A stretch of DNA of 64,000 bases from assembly GCA_963965975.1 (NCBI GenBank), contig OZ014422.1, positions 6,737,701 through 6,801,700 of the forward strand. The letters run 5' to 3'. The notes under the pieces were generated by a model. The model did not search any database and was not told where the DNA came from. It saw only the letters and a list, made by a program, of their open reading frames with translations. This document shows positions 46,460-58,133 of the stretch, in pieces (position 1 is the stretch's first letter; each line of letters starts with the position of its first letter). This DNA comes from Xestospongia bergquistia (taxonomy: Eukaryota > Porifera > Demospongiae > Haplosclerida > Petrosiidae). The position numbers were made by a program, and so were the translations under genes.

Positions 46460-49370
46460 TTAATGACTGTCTTGTTGAATACTAGCAAATGACGACTCTA
46501 ACACTGAATGAGCACTCGCTAAAGCAATTGATATTGGCGTTTTATTAGGAGAAGAGGTAACAATACAACCTTCAACAATCCCACTGTCAGATTCTTCAGT
46601 CATCTCTATATCTATATTCTCACTTTCTGCGTCTTCATGGTGTAATTCCTGAGGCGATGTGACAAGTGTGGACGATGTGGGTGGAGTGCTACAGACGGGT
46701 GGTGCTGGTTGTGACACAAGTGATCCTTGTATAGATTGTGACGTAGCAATTGTAGGAATGACATTAGCAAGTTGACGAAATGAAGGGTGTAGAAAATGAA
46801 GTGGAATTATAATAGGAGAACCAGTTAAGTTTGTTGGACCTGTTACTGTTGTAGATGTAGTGTTTACATTATCGTTATGTTCTCGTCTTCTCTTAGCATT
46901 GTTATCTGATGGCTGTCGTCTACGTTTATATTGTTCACTTGCCCCTGACCTACTTGCCGCTGACCTATCTTGTGCTCTCCTTCTTGCTGTTTCTTGTCTA
47001 GATTGAAGATGATCCTTGTATGTTTCAAGTTCATTGCGAGCAGCTTCTGACATCATACCATCTTCAAATGACGGTTCCTATAGGAAAGAGAGTCGATGAC
47101 TTGTGTATGATGAATAATATCATTAGTATATATATTACATGCTGTCTCGCTCTTGTTGAGCTGTTCCTTTGAACGTTTTTTCTTTTTCGACCTTCTCTAC
47201 TCATGAGAAATAACGACTTTAATTGAATCAATTGATCAGGGGTTGCCTTAGACATCCAATGACGACGACATGCATCGTCCCTTCTATCAAGTTCTCTACC
47301 AATCTCACTCCAATGTATAGATTTGCCTGCATTGTAATACATAACTTGTTACAAATTGTATTGTATAACAACCTTGTTGTATTTTTTGTTCACAATACTG
47401 AAAGAGTCGAGAACTCTCTTCATCAGTCCAAGCTCGTATTAAATGATTCCCGGCTAGGACATTTCTATATCGTTCACGACACTGAGTTGAGTTCCTTGTT
47501 TTTACAATATCAGCTATTCTATTCCATACATTACCACTATCACCATACAATTCTATAGCCTTCTCCAATCTCTAAATAGAAAATAAAGAATGACTATTTG
47601 TAAATATGATTATATTGAAATAGTTACACTGTCTAAACTAAACATTTCATTCTTTCCTCTTTTACCTGTACTTCATCAGGTTGCCATTTTCCTTTAGCCA
47701 CTTTTACCACAGTACATGTTGAAGTAGCTCCAGAATAATATCTAGTTGTACATTGTTGGTTTGTTCTTGTACCAATGTAACTGGATACTAAAGACAAAGG
47801 AGAGATAATTTATGTTAATAACAGGGACTTACCCATTCCCCAGTTCAGTCCATATATACTCAGAGCCCTTTTCATTTTGCTTTCCTCTTCAACTGACCAG
47901 TCTCTAACAATGGATACATAATCCTCATAATGGATACATACTAGCATCAAAATGGATACATATCATCAAAATGGATATAACTAAAAAGGGTCACATGATC
48001 TAGTTATCTTGTCCAACCTGTTTGTCAATGGAGAATGCAGAGCTCTCTGATAACATTGTAAACTTTGTAAAGGAGTGCGTTGAGAATTTAGCTCACGTGA
48101 TATGATATCCCAGTTAGAATAGTTATATTTCTTAGCTAATTCTAGTAGCTTATCTTGTTCACCATGCCCCCATTGTTTATGAGATATATCAGGTTGATTG
48201 TAGTTCTTGTATCGTAGATGACAATCCATTCCAGAGTGATCTAAATCAAATTGTTCATAAGCTAAAAGATCCCAATCTATCTCATCAGAATATTTCAACA
48301 GTTCAGAATCACTTTTCTCTCTAACGATAAGAATAATTAAGTATTATTACTAGGAGCTCCCCTTCTATTGAAATGACTTACCTTAGCATTCTAATCTCTT
48401 CCTGCAACTTCTTTAATTCTTGTATATTGACACCAGACTTCATCATTCTATAATCCACTAAACACTACAGATTATACCAACGTTAAAGTACTTTTGTTGG
48501 ATAGGAAGTGATAATAGCTCTAAGTTCTTCTGTTTGACTCCGTCTTTTAATCGTTGTATGTCTTTTCTAACCCATGGTGAAGGGGTTAAATAAATGTCCG
48601 AAGGTCTTGTTGTTTTCTGTTGAGTGTCACTGTTAGGGGGCGGAGTCTATTAATTAGTTACATTAACTGGTTAGTTTTATAATCAGGTTATTACCTCCAT
48701 TTGGAAATCAACAAAATAGGATTTCCTAGTTCGGATTTGTTTAAGATAAGAACAGATTGAAGAGCGAGGATATCGCGCCTGATCTTTAGCTAGAATTGTT
48801 ACTCTTTCCTGCCATATTCTACTTAAACGACAGAACTTACTATTATGATATACTAACCTGAATTGCTGCATTTTCCTTCAACGCTACTGTAACTGTAGAC
48901 AGCAAAAATTCTAATTTCTCCTGTAAGAGATGTAACAATGATGTGACGATTACATCAATCACATGACAATCATGTGATTACTACTCTACCTGTAGTTGTA
49001 CATTTTGGTACAAACACACCCTCAGTTTTTGTAACACGGGGAGACGACTAACACTGCCTCTCTCTACAGATATCTAGAATATTAATAAATACACATTATT
49101 AATAATAATACACTTGCTGTTTGATACACTCCACTCTCTTCAACTCCTTCAGTAGATCCTGTACATATGCACAACATATGAATTTGATTATAATTTGAAT
49201 TTACTTGATGTCCGTTGGTTAGATATCGCTAGTGTTTCTTCCTCGATATCTTCGTCATCACTATAGTCATTGTCTTCGTCCGCTTCAGACGCTAATGCAG
49301 CTCGTAACGAGCGGAGATCTCGGCTCAAATCTTTCTCAACAGCATCATTCATCGCCTCACTAGTTGCCAT
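46460..49370 (-). CDS. SNAPC4: SNAPC4-like Myb-repeat subunit of the snRNA-activating complex
   Basis: Largest DNA-binding subunit of SNAPc, required for snRNA gene transcription by RNA polymerases II and III. The start MATSEAMNDAVEKDLSRDLR is followed by an acidic segment and coiled-coil exons. Myb-type repeats follow: 'EIDWDLLAYEQFDLDHSG', 'HKQWGHGEQDKLLELAKKYN' with 'NWDIISRELNSQRTPLQSLQ', 'AIELYGDSGNVWNRIADIVK' with 'RNSTQCRERYRNVLAGNH', 'RAWTDEESSRLFQYCEQKIQ' and 'IHWSEIGRELDRRDDACRRH'. The last exon (46460-47077) is basic, then Ser/Thr-rich, with no clear domain. SNAPC4 normally has four and a half Myb repeats; at least four are visible. Divergent from ABHD2 with 53 bp between starts. 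Confidence 0.88.
47911..47980. repeat. Short tandem repeat in SNAPC4 intron
   Basis: Three to four copies of a word close to ATGGATACATA, separated by CATCAAA-type spacers, in the intron 3' of the exon near 47830-47905. They encode nothing obvious. Confidence 0.6.
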
Positions 49371-49423
49371 GATCTAATGAATATCACTGCGTGGACCACA
49401 CCCAAATACAGTGACAGCAAATT
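49371..49423. promoter_or_regulatory. 53-bp divergent intergenic region SNAPC4 / ABHD2
   Basis: The two start codons are 53 bp apart on opposite strands, so both core promoters are packed here or extend into coding sequence. No TATA box was seen. Confidence 0.5.
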
Positions 49424-51451
49424 ATGTTAACTTTAGCAGTCACTGTCGCCTTACTGTTGTTAGCTCTACTTATATTTCCAGTGACTGCACGCTCGATAGC
49501 CAAGCCTTTATTGACGTTATGGTGGGGCGATAATCTTCCTCGATTGTTCTACCAGCGCCAGTCCGACTACTGCAAAGATATAATTCAACTTTGCAGCATT
49601 TTGACAGAGAGGTGTTGCTTCCTGTATTATATATTATGTTTATATTGTCTCTCTTAGATATTCTCCGCCATTATGGGGCTATGTTGGTCATATTCAAACA
49701 TTTATGTTTTCTATATTTGGTCGATTAAAAGATTACAAAGTGAATGGTATACGACATCAATTTCATATTCAGTCTGATGGTTCTATAGTATCGTATGATT
49801 TATTTGAACCATCTGGAGATAATTTACAAGAAAATATTGTGTTTTTTGTAATACCAGGTTGGTGTATTTCAGTATAGACTTAAAGACATCATAGATTTAT
49901 CACTACCTTTATCAAATTAGTATGTTCCTTTTATTGTAGCATTAATGTATATATTATATTATATACATTACATACTGTACATTGGCTTTATTTCATGCAC
50001 AAAATTATCACATTTTAAATTTACATAGATGTTCATTTTTGGGAAAGCTATGAGTCCTCCATGTTAAAAATGTATTGATAAATATTTGTGTACATTAATT
50101 TTTACAACTTGTGAGCATAAAAATTAAACAACTGAAGAATTAATCCAATTTATAGCATATACAGGTACTGTATTTATTTCTACACTCTAGGTATTAATAA
50201 TTCTGCGGAATCTGATTATATTAGAGCTTTTGTTTCTTTTTCACTTGAGCGAGGATATCGTGTTGCAGCATTGAATCATTTAGGAGTTTTGAACACACCT
50301 CTTCAAGGATCAAGAATATTTACATATGGTAATACACAATGAACTAATAGTACAAGCTTTTCTCCTTTCTTCTCTTTTCAGGTGGGACTGGTGACACAGC
50401 TCTAATGTATAATGATTTGATCAACCGTTATGGCGACTCTGTTCAATTTGTTGGTATTGGATATTCTTTAGGGGGTAACATTCTTTTAAGATTTCTTGGA
50501 GAAGATAAAACACGTCAAAATCACTTTTTGTGTGCTTTCTCTTTTTGTCAAGGCTACTGTCCTGTAACGTGAGTTAATTATATAATTAATGTTTATTAAA
50601 TATTACTAATGATAATGATAGGGCCACTCGTTTTTGGCATTCATGGACTGAATTAAGAAGGTTTTATAATTTTGCAATTTGTAAAAGAATGATCAATGTT
50701 CTTAAGAAACATCAGGAAAAATTGTTTAACCAATCCCCTCAAAACACTAGCAATGAAGCAACCAATAATAATATGATGCATTTAGTAACTACATCAGAAC
50801 CAGCTCAAGAGAGAGATAGTAACGGCTTTGCTACCAAAAGTGACAAGATACTAAATCCCGATTCAAGAATATGGTCTGCTAATTGTATGCTACAATTTGA
50901 TGACTACTATTTCAGGTATATTAAGTTGTTACTTGGCAACTAAATGACATTGTATTGGTATCTATTTAAACATTGATCTATATACTTATATCCTATGTCA
51001 TTGATTAGCTTGATTAACAGGAACGTCCTCTATTCAGAGAGTCAGAGTAGTCTTACATCAAATTATATAGTATTTTTTATATAGACGAGTAATGGGTTTT
51101 GATTCAGTTGAGGAGATGTATCAGTGGTCGTCTTGTGTCCCCTTTCTAGAGAAAATACCTTCATTACCAATAGTATTTGTCAATGCAATAGATGATCCAC
51201 TTATACCAGAAGATTTACAAGTCTTTCCAATAAAGTATATAAAAGGTTAAAGACACTTATTGATATGATGTAATGTTACTAGTTTATTTTTAGAACATAA
51301 TTGCAATGCAATGTTGATTCAAACTGAACATGGTGGACATCTTGGTTTCTTTGAAGGTGGCTTTATATATCCAAATAAAATAACTTGGATAGATCGACTC
51401 GTTTTTGAGTATGTCCCTGTTGCTAGGAAACTAAGAAGGAAGTTCTCTTAA
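49424..51451 (+). CDS. ABHD2: ABHD2-like alpha/beta hydrolase (monoacylglycerol lipase)
   Basis: Membrane-anchored serine hydrolase; vertebrate ABHD2 is a progesterone-stimulated monoacylglycerol lipase. The N-terminal hydrophobic anchor MLTLAVTVALLLLALLIF is followed by 'ERYSPPLWGYVGHIQTFMF', 'HIQSDGSIVSYDLFEPSGD' and 'ALNHLGVLNTPLQGSRIFTY'. The nucleophile elbow is 'VQFVGIGYSLGGNILLRFLG' (GYSLGG), with 'SFCQGYCPVTATRFWHSW'. The acid site is 'VFVNAIDDPLIPEDL' and the catalytic His is in 'TEHGGHLGFFEGGFIYP', so Ser, Asp and His are all present. A Ser/Asn-rich insert of about 45 residues (near 50715-50880) lies between the catalytic Ser and Asp and is longer than I recall in vertebrates. The first large intron (about 49859-50191) is AT-rich. 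Confidence 0.9.
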
Positions 51452-51536
51452 CTTTATCATATCAAAGTTTTAGTATTTTCATAAAGGACATACAGTTAGT
51501 ATATTTTAGGACATGTAGTTAGTTTATTTTATAGTT

Positions 51537-51598
51537 TATTTTTAATATTTATATTGATTGGGATTTGCTTTTAATATTTATATTGATTGGGATTTGTC
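51537..51598. repeat. Two-copy direct repeat 3' of ABHD2
   Basis: Two adjacent copies of a roughly 30-bp word containing TTTAATATTTATATTGATTG, downstream of the ABHD2 stop. Probably a slippage duplication in the 3' UTR. Confidence 0.8.
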
Positions 51599-51686
51599 AA
51601 TCAACACAAAAGCTAATAATGAACTAATAATATCTTTAAAAATGGGGGCACTCTAATTAATAAACTGTTCATTCTAACACTTCTCT

Positions 51687-54249
51687 CTACTTATGTTCTA
51701 CAATTTCCTTCTTTAAGGAAGCATTCAAGGTTGGAGATGGCTTGCCCTCCATTGAAGCAACACGTTCCCGTTGTTCTTTCTATAGAAGAGGAGAATGTCA
51801 CAATTTTCTATTATAATTACAATCCTCACATCCATAGCCTTGTCGGCTTGTTTCTGATGGACTTGTCTCATAGCTTCTTCTTGAGCATGCATCTTCTGTT
51901 GCTGTCGTATATATTCTTGTTGTGTTTCATCAAACATTGCTTTTGCCTCCTTAAGATTTGCCTACAGAAGTAGTAAAAATATTGTTACGTTAAATCTTTG
52001 TACCTTTCTAGAGACTTCTTCTAATACAGCAGCTTGTTGATCAGACATGACGTGTTTTGGAGATTTATCTCCACCTTCATCCAATCGTCGTTTCCTCTCT
52101 TCTTCCATAGCCTAAAGTTAAAAAAGTTAATCACATGTACTCTTCTTTTAAATATTTTCTTACTGCAATAGCTTCTTTTTGATTTGCTTTACGTATCAAT
52201 TGTTCCTGCATATATATCTTAAAATCTTCCAATATTTGGTCAGCATGATGATCAGGAATAGCCTACAAATATGTCACTATAATGTTATTATCATACTACA
52301 TTAATACTTGAGTAGGTTTGTGAGTACTCAATAATTCTTTCTGGACTTGCAATAACTTAGCAGCAATGGCGACTCGATTTTCTATCTCGTTTTCAGTCAA
52401 ATGCTCTAATTGATCTATTTGTCGTTCTTTCTCCTTTTGATAAGCTTCGGCAGCTTGACGACGATGTGCCTATGTTCATCACAGTACATTATGTTAAAAG
52501 ACATAGCTAATACAAACTTGACTCATTAGTTGCTCCTGCATAGCAGCCTTGTTCATTTCTGTAATCCTCTGTTGTTGTCCTTCCTTCAGGGCTGCATCTG
52601 CCTAAAGGAGTATCATTATAATTACCATACCAGAATCCAGATGGTTGAAACGAAATTATAATGAATCAATTACTACTGTTTAAACCACAAGGAATGTCAT
52701 AATAAAACAAACAATTAAGTATAGCAGATGTGTTAAAATGCTAGGCATCCTGGCTGGATAAACTTTTACTAGTTACTTAAAACACACATTTAGTTTCAAA
52801 CCTTCAATTTTTGAATATGGCGCAAGAGATCTTCTTGGACATGAACCAAACGGTCATAAGTCTTCATGCGCTCTTTTTGTTCCTCTGAACTGGCATCGTT
52901 ATTTGCTTCAATTCTTCGCAGTCTCTCTTTTTCTTCTTCCTTCAAAATCTATCAAAGTAGTGATGAAATCCATTAGATCTCTAATAGATAATAGTTTTCT
53001 TACTTCTTTCTGAGCTGCTTTTCTAACCAGTTCATCATGAACATCACGTTTCTTGTCTTCTGTAATTCTCTGCCATCGTTCTAATTCCTCAGCTTCTTTG
53101 ACCTAACATTGTCACAAGGAGCATATTGTGTTTATAACCAAATATGGTATAATCCTTGATACAAACAGTGTAAATAGTTTATACCAGTTATTAAATCAAG
53201 ATTTAATCTTTGTAGATCATGTCCTTACAATTATCCAAATATGTACATGTTAAATGTAGTAAACCATGTGTCCTTGGTATGATCATTGAAACTTCCATAT
53301 AAGGAAGTAGAGCTATTATAGGGACACTAAATTGCAAATAGCAAGTAGATTTAAAGTACAGATTGTACTCTCTTGTCAATACAATAATGGTATCAATAGT
53401 TGCTGTTAACTTTCATACAGTAAACACTATATACTTTCATTATGTCAATACAATATAATACTTTATATATACATGTTAACAGGATGAAGTAATTGAAAGT
53501 AAATAATCAATTTTATAATATGACCTTGTTCAATTATTCAAAGAATTATTGTTAACAACATGGTTGACTAGTTGGACTTTATCCCTTATAAGTAAATAAA
53601 TAGAATTTTTCTATAATATAATAACTTACGTTACAATATCTACTTTATACTTTATTGTAAACCAATGCACACGCACTGATATATAACTCAATATATACTG
53701 TTGTCATTATGTTAATAATATTAGACACAACCCTTATCAACTTGTGATAAACAAAGCCAGCCCTTATATACATCTATAAATATATAAATATATCAAGTTC
53801 CTACAGGCCTACTTCTACAGGCGTCTGTTATTAATGGTGGCCCTGATATATTTATTTGGACAATAGCATTGATCATTACAACAAATACAATAGCTCTATA
53901 AACAATAGGAACATAACTAACACTTATAGATATAATATTATACATACTAAAATAATACAAGTCTTTTTTTTGGTTTAGCCCTATCATTTTAAAGTTATGC
54001 ATTGATAAATATATATATACTTACTTTACGAAGGTTTATAGAACGTATTAAATCTTCTTGGACAGTTATTAACTTTTCCAATGCGTTCTTATCTGGTTCT
54101 GCTTTCTCTTCAGAAATGCGACGAGTTCGTTCAGCTTCTTCCATTTCTTTGACCATAGCTCGAACCTTCTCTCTAGCAGCAACAGCAGCAGGACTTAATG
54201 GAGGTAGTTCATCCTCCTGCCCAGTTTGTTCTGTCTTCAACTCAGCCAT
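51687..54249 (-). CDS. Unrecognised coiled-coil protein with repeated VQEDL modules
   Basis: Nine or more exons with consistent splicing encode a charged, almost wholly helical protein. The start MAELKTEQTGQEDELPPLSP leads into 'AREKVRAMVKEMEEAERTRR'. A module recurs three times at about 80-residue spacing: 'ALEKLITVQEDLIRSINLRK', 'TYDRLVHVQEDLLRHIQKLK' and 'IAAKLLQVQKELLSTHKPT'. Between them lie segments such as 'ERWQRITEDKKRDVHDELVR' and 'QQQRITEMNKAAMQEQLMSQ' that also resemble each other. The last exon ends 'ASLKKEIVEHK'. No enzymatic or membrane motif is visible and I do not recognise the family. The first intron (53103-54024) is long for this locus. A cytoskeletal or ciliary role would be a guess from composition only. 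Confidence 0.72.
53103..54024. other. Long first intron of the coiled-coil gene
   Basis: 922 bp of AT-rich intron. Open frames inside it (for example near 53793-54002) have no domain and are read as chance. No repeat structure stood out. Confidence 0.5.
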
Positions 54250-54599
54250 TACAAACAGAAAGCAAGTCAGTCAGTGATAATTCTTCCACCACTGATATGA
54301 GAGGTGGATTTGACGGCAATTATATATTTAACTAATCAACGGTGGGGGCGTTGATTGCTTAACTACAATATTTTATAATTACACTAAACAAAATTTATTA
54401 TCTTATCAATGTAATCAAATAGTTATAGTTCCTGTATAATAATTATAGTTTAGCTGTTGACAATTACTTCCATGACAACATAGTCACTTATCAGTTCCAA
54501 CATACTATAAGCACTGACACAATTATATTACCTTTTGTGCATTACAACGATTGAAAAATAATATAATTAATATTCTTTTTTATTGATGTTCAACCTGTG

Positions 54600-55300
54600 G
54601 TATCATTTCCTAAAACAGTATCGAAGAGCTGAAGATATAAAATGCAAAAGAAATGGATTCTTCATAATAATGTTACATGCTAAAAATATAGCTTGTCCAC
54701 TGATTCACTGTAATTGGTCTCCCAAATATAAGTGTCCAGCAATAGAGCCAAGATAATCCACAGCAGAAAAAAGTTAAGGTTGTTGCTCTATTTATGACAA
54801 ATACATTAACATATTAATGTAAGACCATTTACTTCAGATACGCTTCAAGGAGATCAGGAACTACAACATTTAATGCTTTACCAGATACTCCATTAAACAC
54901 ATAAGACAATACAACAATCAGTTGATCTTCATAAATGTTATCTAAATATAATTCAAAGCAAATAAAAAACCAGGACTTTCTGGTAAAAACAGTAGGTACA
55001 TAGTATTAAAAGAGATGCCAACTTGTTACATTTAATGATCCACTATTAAAACTAATAATACTGCAAGGTCATCACTAACCACGTCAAGAAGGAAGTGTAA
55101 AGCGACCAATTTCCTAAAATGTTGAAATAGTAACTATGAACATATCACCATAGTTTTGAGAGGACTCAAAGTATACCAATGAAACATAGCCTCCAATTCT
55201 GAAATAATGAGAATGGAATGACAAGTCTGTAAAATTAAAAGTATCAAATACATATCCTTATCAAAACAATTTATTTTTTGACCAATTCCACTTACAAAAC
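54600..55300 (-). pseudogene. Decayed SV2-like transporter copy
   Basis: The sequence aligns by eye with the functional neighbour at 55900-57420: 54600-54800 matches the last coding exon region, 54830-54960 the next exon, and 54965-55300 the exons near 57050-57420. Frame-disrupting insertions and deletions are present, and the sequence matching about 56290-57040 is largely missing. No long open frame survives. It is the third member of a tandem array and the oldest by appearance. Confidence 0.82.
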
Positions 55301-55818
55301 AAAGATACATAACTTTTTAAATGATTGAACTTTTCATATTTCTACTTCTTTAACTATGTCCACTTTTTAAAATATATTATCACATATTCTTCTTGTAAGT
55401 ATTAACACAATCCTCTTATCCAAGACTAAGTTTGTCTCAGACTGTCCATACCTCTTTGCATAAACCATTACCTCTTGTTCCAATCAATCTTTGTTCCCAC
55501 TCATTAATGTATTGATGTTTGTCTCCATAGGACAAAACCTCAAGTCTACTCCCAATTGATGTGACATTCTCCTTTCTAAGTTGATAATTAATAATGATAC
55601 TGTTCTATGTATATATTTAGCTACAATGGGTACATGTACAGGATCATGTGAGACAGAACATTCCATGAAGTTGTATGACGCATACAAAAATATATGCAAT
55701 TGGTATTACAAATATAAAGCTAACAAATAAAATATTATTAGCATAAATTTTATCAGATTTTAGCAAAAATTATCACAAGAATATTTTATGAGTAAATAAA
55801 AATATTAAATCATATACC
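55301..55818. other. Spacer between SV2 pseudogene and SV2 copy B
   Basis: About 520 bp. A 71-codon minus-strand frame at 55484-55699 has no recognised domain and could be chance or a remnant. The remainder is AT-rich with nothing recognisable. Confidence 0.4.
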
Positions 55819-57936
55819 TCAATAATTAACTGTATCACTGTCAGAATTAAAAATGACAGTTTTTTCAACATTTCTATTTATGTTGAAGTACTTTTTCTTA
55901 TAGCAACAGTGAAGAGCTGAGGATATATAACGTATTATACGTGGTTTTCTTTTGTTAAAAGGTGCTCCGAGTATAGCTAGTCCACCAATCACAAAGAGAG
56001 TTGCAGAAATTAAAATAGGAAGATACTGATTTACTGTAATTAGTCTCCCAAATATAAGTGTCCCAGCAATAGAGCCAAGACGACCCACAGCAGAAAGAAA
56101 ACCAAAGGCTGTTGTTCTATTTACGACAACCACAATAACTTATTAAATATAAGACTATTTACCTCAAATATGCTTCAAAGAGGTCAGGAACAACAACATT
56201 TAATGCCGTCCATCCACTACCAGATACTCCATTAAACACACAAGACAATACAACAATGAGGTTGATCTTCTTAGGAGCACCCCAAATAGCAAATGTACTG
56301 AGAGCAGACACAACCATTGAGATTGCTGTAATATAAATAATAGAATAACTAACATATTAAATAGCTTTCTTACTGAGCAATATCCTAGCTCCAATTATTT
56401 TTATAAGTACTAATGACACTAAAAATGACGGTACTGCTACTAACGAGACATAAATGTTATCTAAATATATTTTGCTATCAGTATATGATGTACTAATGTA
56501 TGTTCCATTATTTGCCTGTTGTTCAATAAGTTTAAAGTACTCTGGTAGCCAAAGAGTAAAACCAAATGAACTAAAAATAAGTTAAGTTTCAAGATAAGAC
56601 ACACAGTAAGTTTAAACTCACCCAAAAGAGAGTGTAAAAAATACAATAGTCATGACAATTGTAGATCGAAGATGTGAAATACGAAACAAGTCAATAGTTC
56701 TTAAACAAACCTATATAATTGGTAATAATACCAGCTAAGCATTCTTTAAATATCACTAACTATTTTCATTTTTTTAATGGTAACATTAATGCTACCAGTA
56801 CTAGAGCTGTTCTTAGCAGATGCATTTTTTAATGATGATAACAGCTGATCAGTCTAAAAAATAAAATTTAATAAGTCATTTATTGAACAAAATCATGTGA
56901 CATACATCTTCATCATTAGATCTTTTCCTACAACGATTACACCAACTAATTCTCTCAAGAACATTAAGAGCTTTTTGTTGCTTGTTTTTCTGATTTAGTG
57001 AGAGAAACATAACAGTAATTGTTGAACGCTACAATAAACTTACAGAAAATAAATAACCAGGACTTTCTGGTAAAAACAACAGAGCTACCACGGATGAAAG
57101 TGAAGGAAATGCAGATAACATTAAAAAGAGACGCCAACTTGTTATATTTAATGTTCCAATATTAAAACTAATACTGCGAGGTATCACTAACCACGCCAAC
57201 AAGGAAGTATAAAGACGACCAATTCCCCAAAATGTTGCAACAGTAACTATGAACATATCGCCATACTTTTGAGAAAAGAACTCAAAACAATATGTGTATA
57301 CTAATGGAACAGAGCCTCCAACTCTGAAATAATGAGAATAGAATGACAAGTTTGTAGAATTAAAACTAACAAGTACTACATACATATTCTTTATCATAAC
57401 TATGTACTTACTACTAACCCTATTCCACTCATAAAACGAAAAAACATGAATGTACTAAAATTTGGTGATAGAGAGGAAGTAAATCCAAAAACACCATTAA
57501 CTGCTAAACATAACATTAGACAAACTTTACGACCAATAATATCACCTAAACCTCCCCAGAAATATGCACCAATCTAACAACAAGTAAAACAGATGTGTTA
57601 TATATTGTTATGTAACAATTTGTCTGTGTACCATCATCCCAACAAATATGACAGAGCTCAAAGCACCAGATTGGAATTTAGTAGGTTGTAAAGAAGGATC
57701 AGAGCTATTGTCTAGGACTGGAATTACAAAGGAGATACTAGTAATCTCTACCATATCAGATATAATGGCCCATCCAGCAACTAGTGTAATAAAATAATAT
57801 CAGTGATAGAGGATGTAAATTTCCCATACTAACCAAACAACAATAAGATATGGAAACATCCATAGCCCGTTTTATCAATAACTCGATCAACAATCTGTCT
57901 TTCACTGTAAATGCTGTGATCTTCCTCGGGCTTCAT
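55819..57936 (-). CDS. SV2-like MFS transporter, copy B
   Basis: Twelve-helix major facilitator of the synaptic-vesicle-2/SVOP group. The start MKPEEDHSIYSERQIVDRVI leads to 'GYGCFHILLLFG'. Then 'SAL' region 'FQSGALSSVIFVGMM', the loop 2-3 motif 'YFWGGLGDIIGRKVCLMLC', 'VATFWGIGRLYTSLLAWLVI', the PES motif FLPESPGYLFS after helix 6, 'LWLPEYFKLIEQQ', 'GSGWTALNVVVPDLFEAYLR' and TTAFGFLSAVGRLGSIAGT. The last two resemble SV2 'WNALDVLTVELYPSDKRTT' and 'AFGFLNALCKLAAVLG'. The large loop between helices 7 and 8, which carries pentapeptide repeats in vertebrate SV2, is only about 30 residues here. Substrate unknown. Paralogous to copy A. Confidence 0.85.
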
Positions 57937-58133
57937 TATTATATAGTATACGGAGTATTCATTTCCACTTCCTCTCACCAGATCTATTAATGATGTTAAT
58001 ATACTTCCGTTTTACAGTTTACTAACCATTATATTTAAATAATAATAATTATTATTATTATAATTCAACATTTTATTGTACAATTAAAAAGCAATTATTA
58101 TAAAACATCTAAAAATTTAAGGAAATAAATACT

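Noticed and set aside
55484-55699. Minus-strand 71-codon frame as a gene
   Set aside because: No domain, no splice partners, and it lies next to a decayed transporter copy; kept only as part of a spacer entry.
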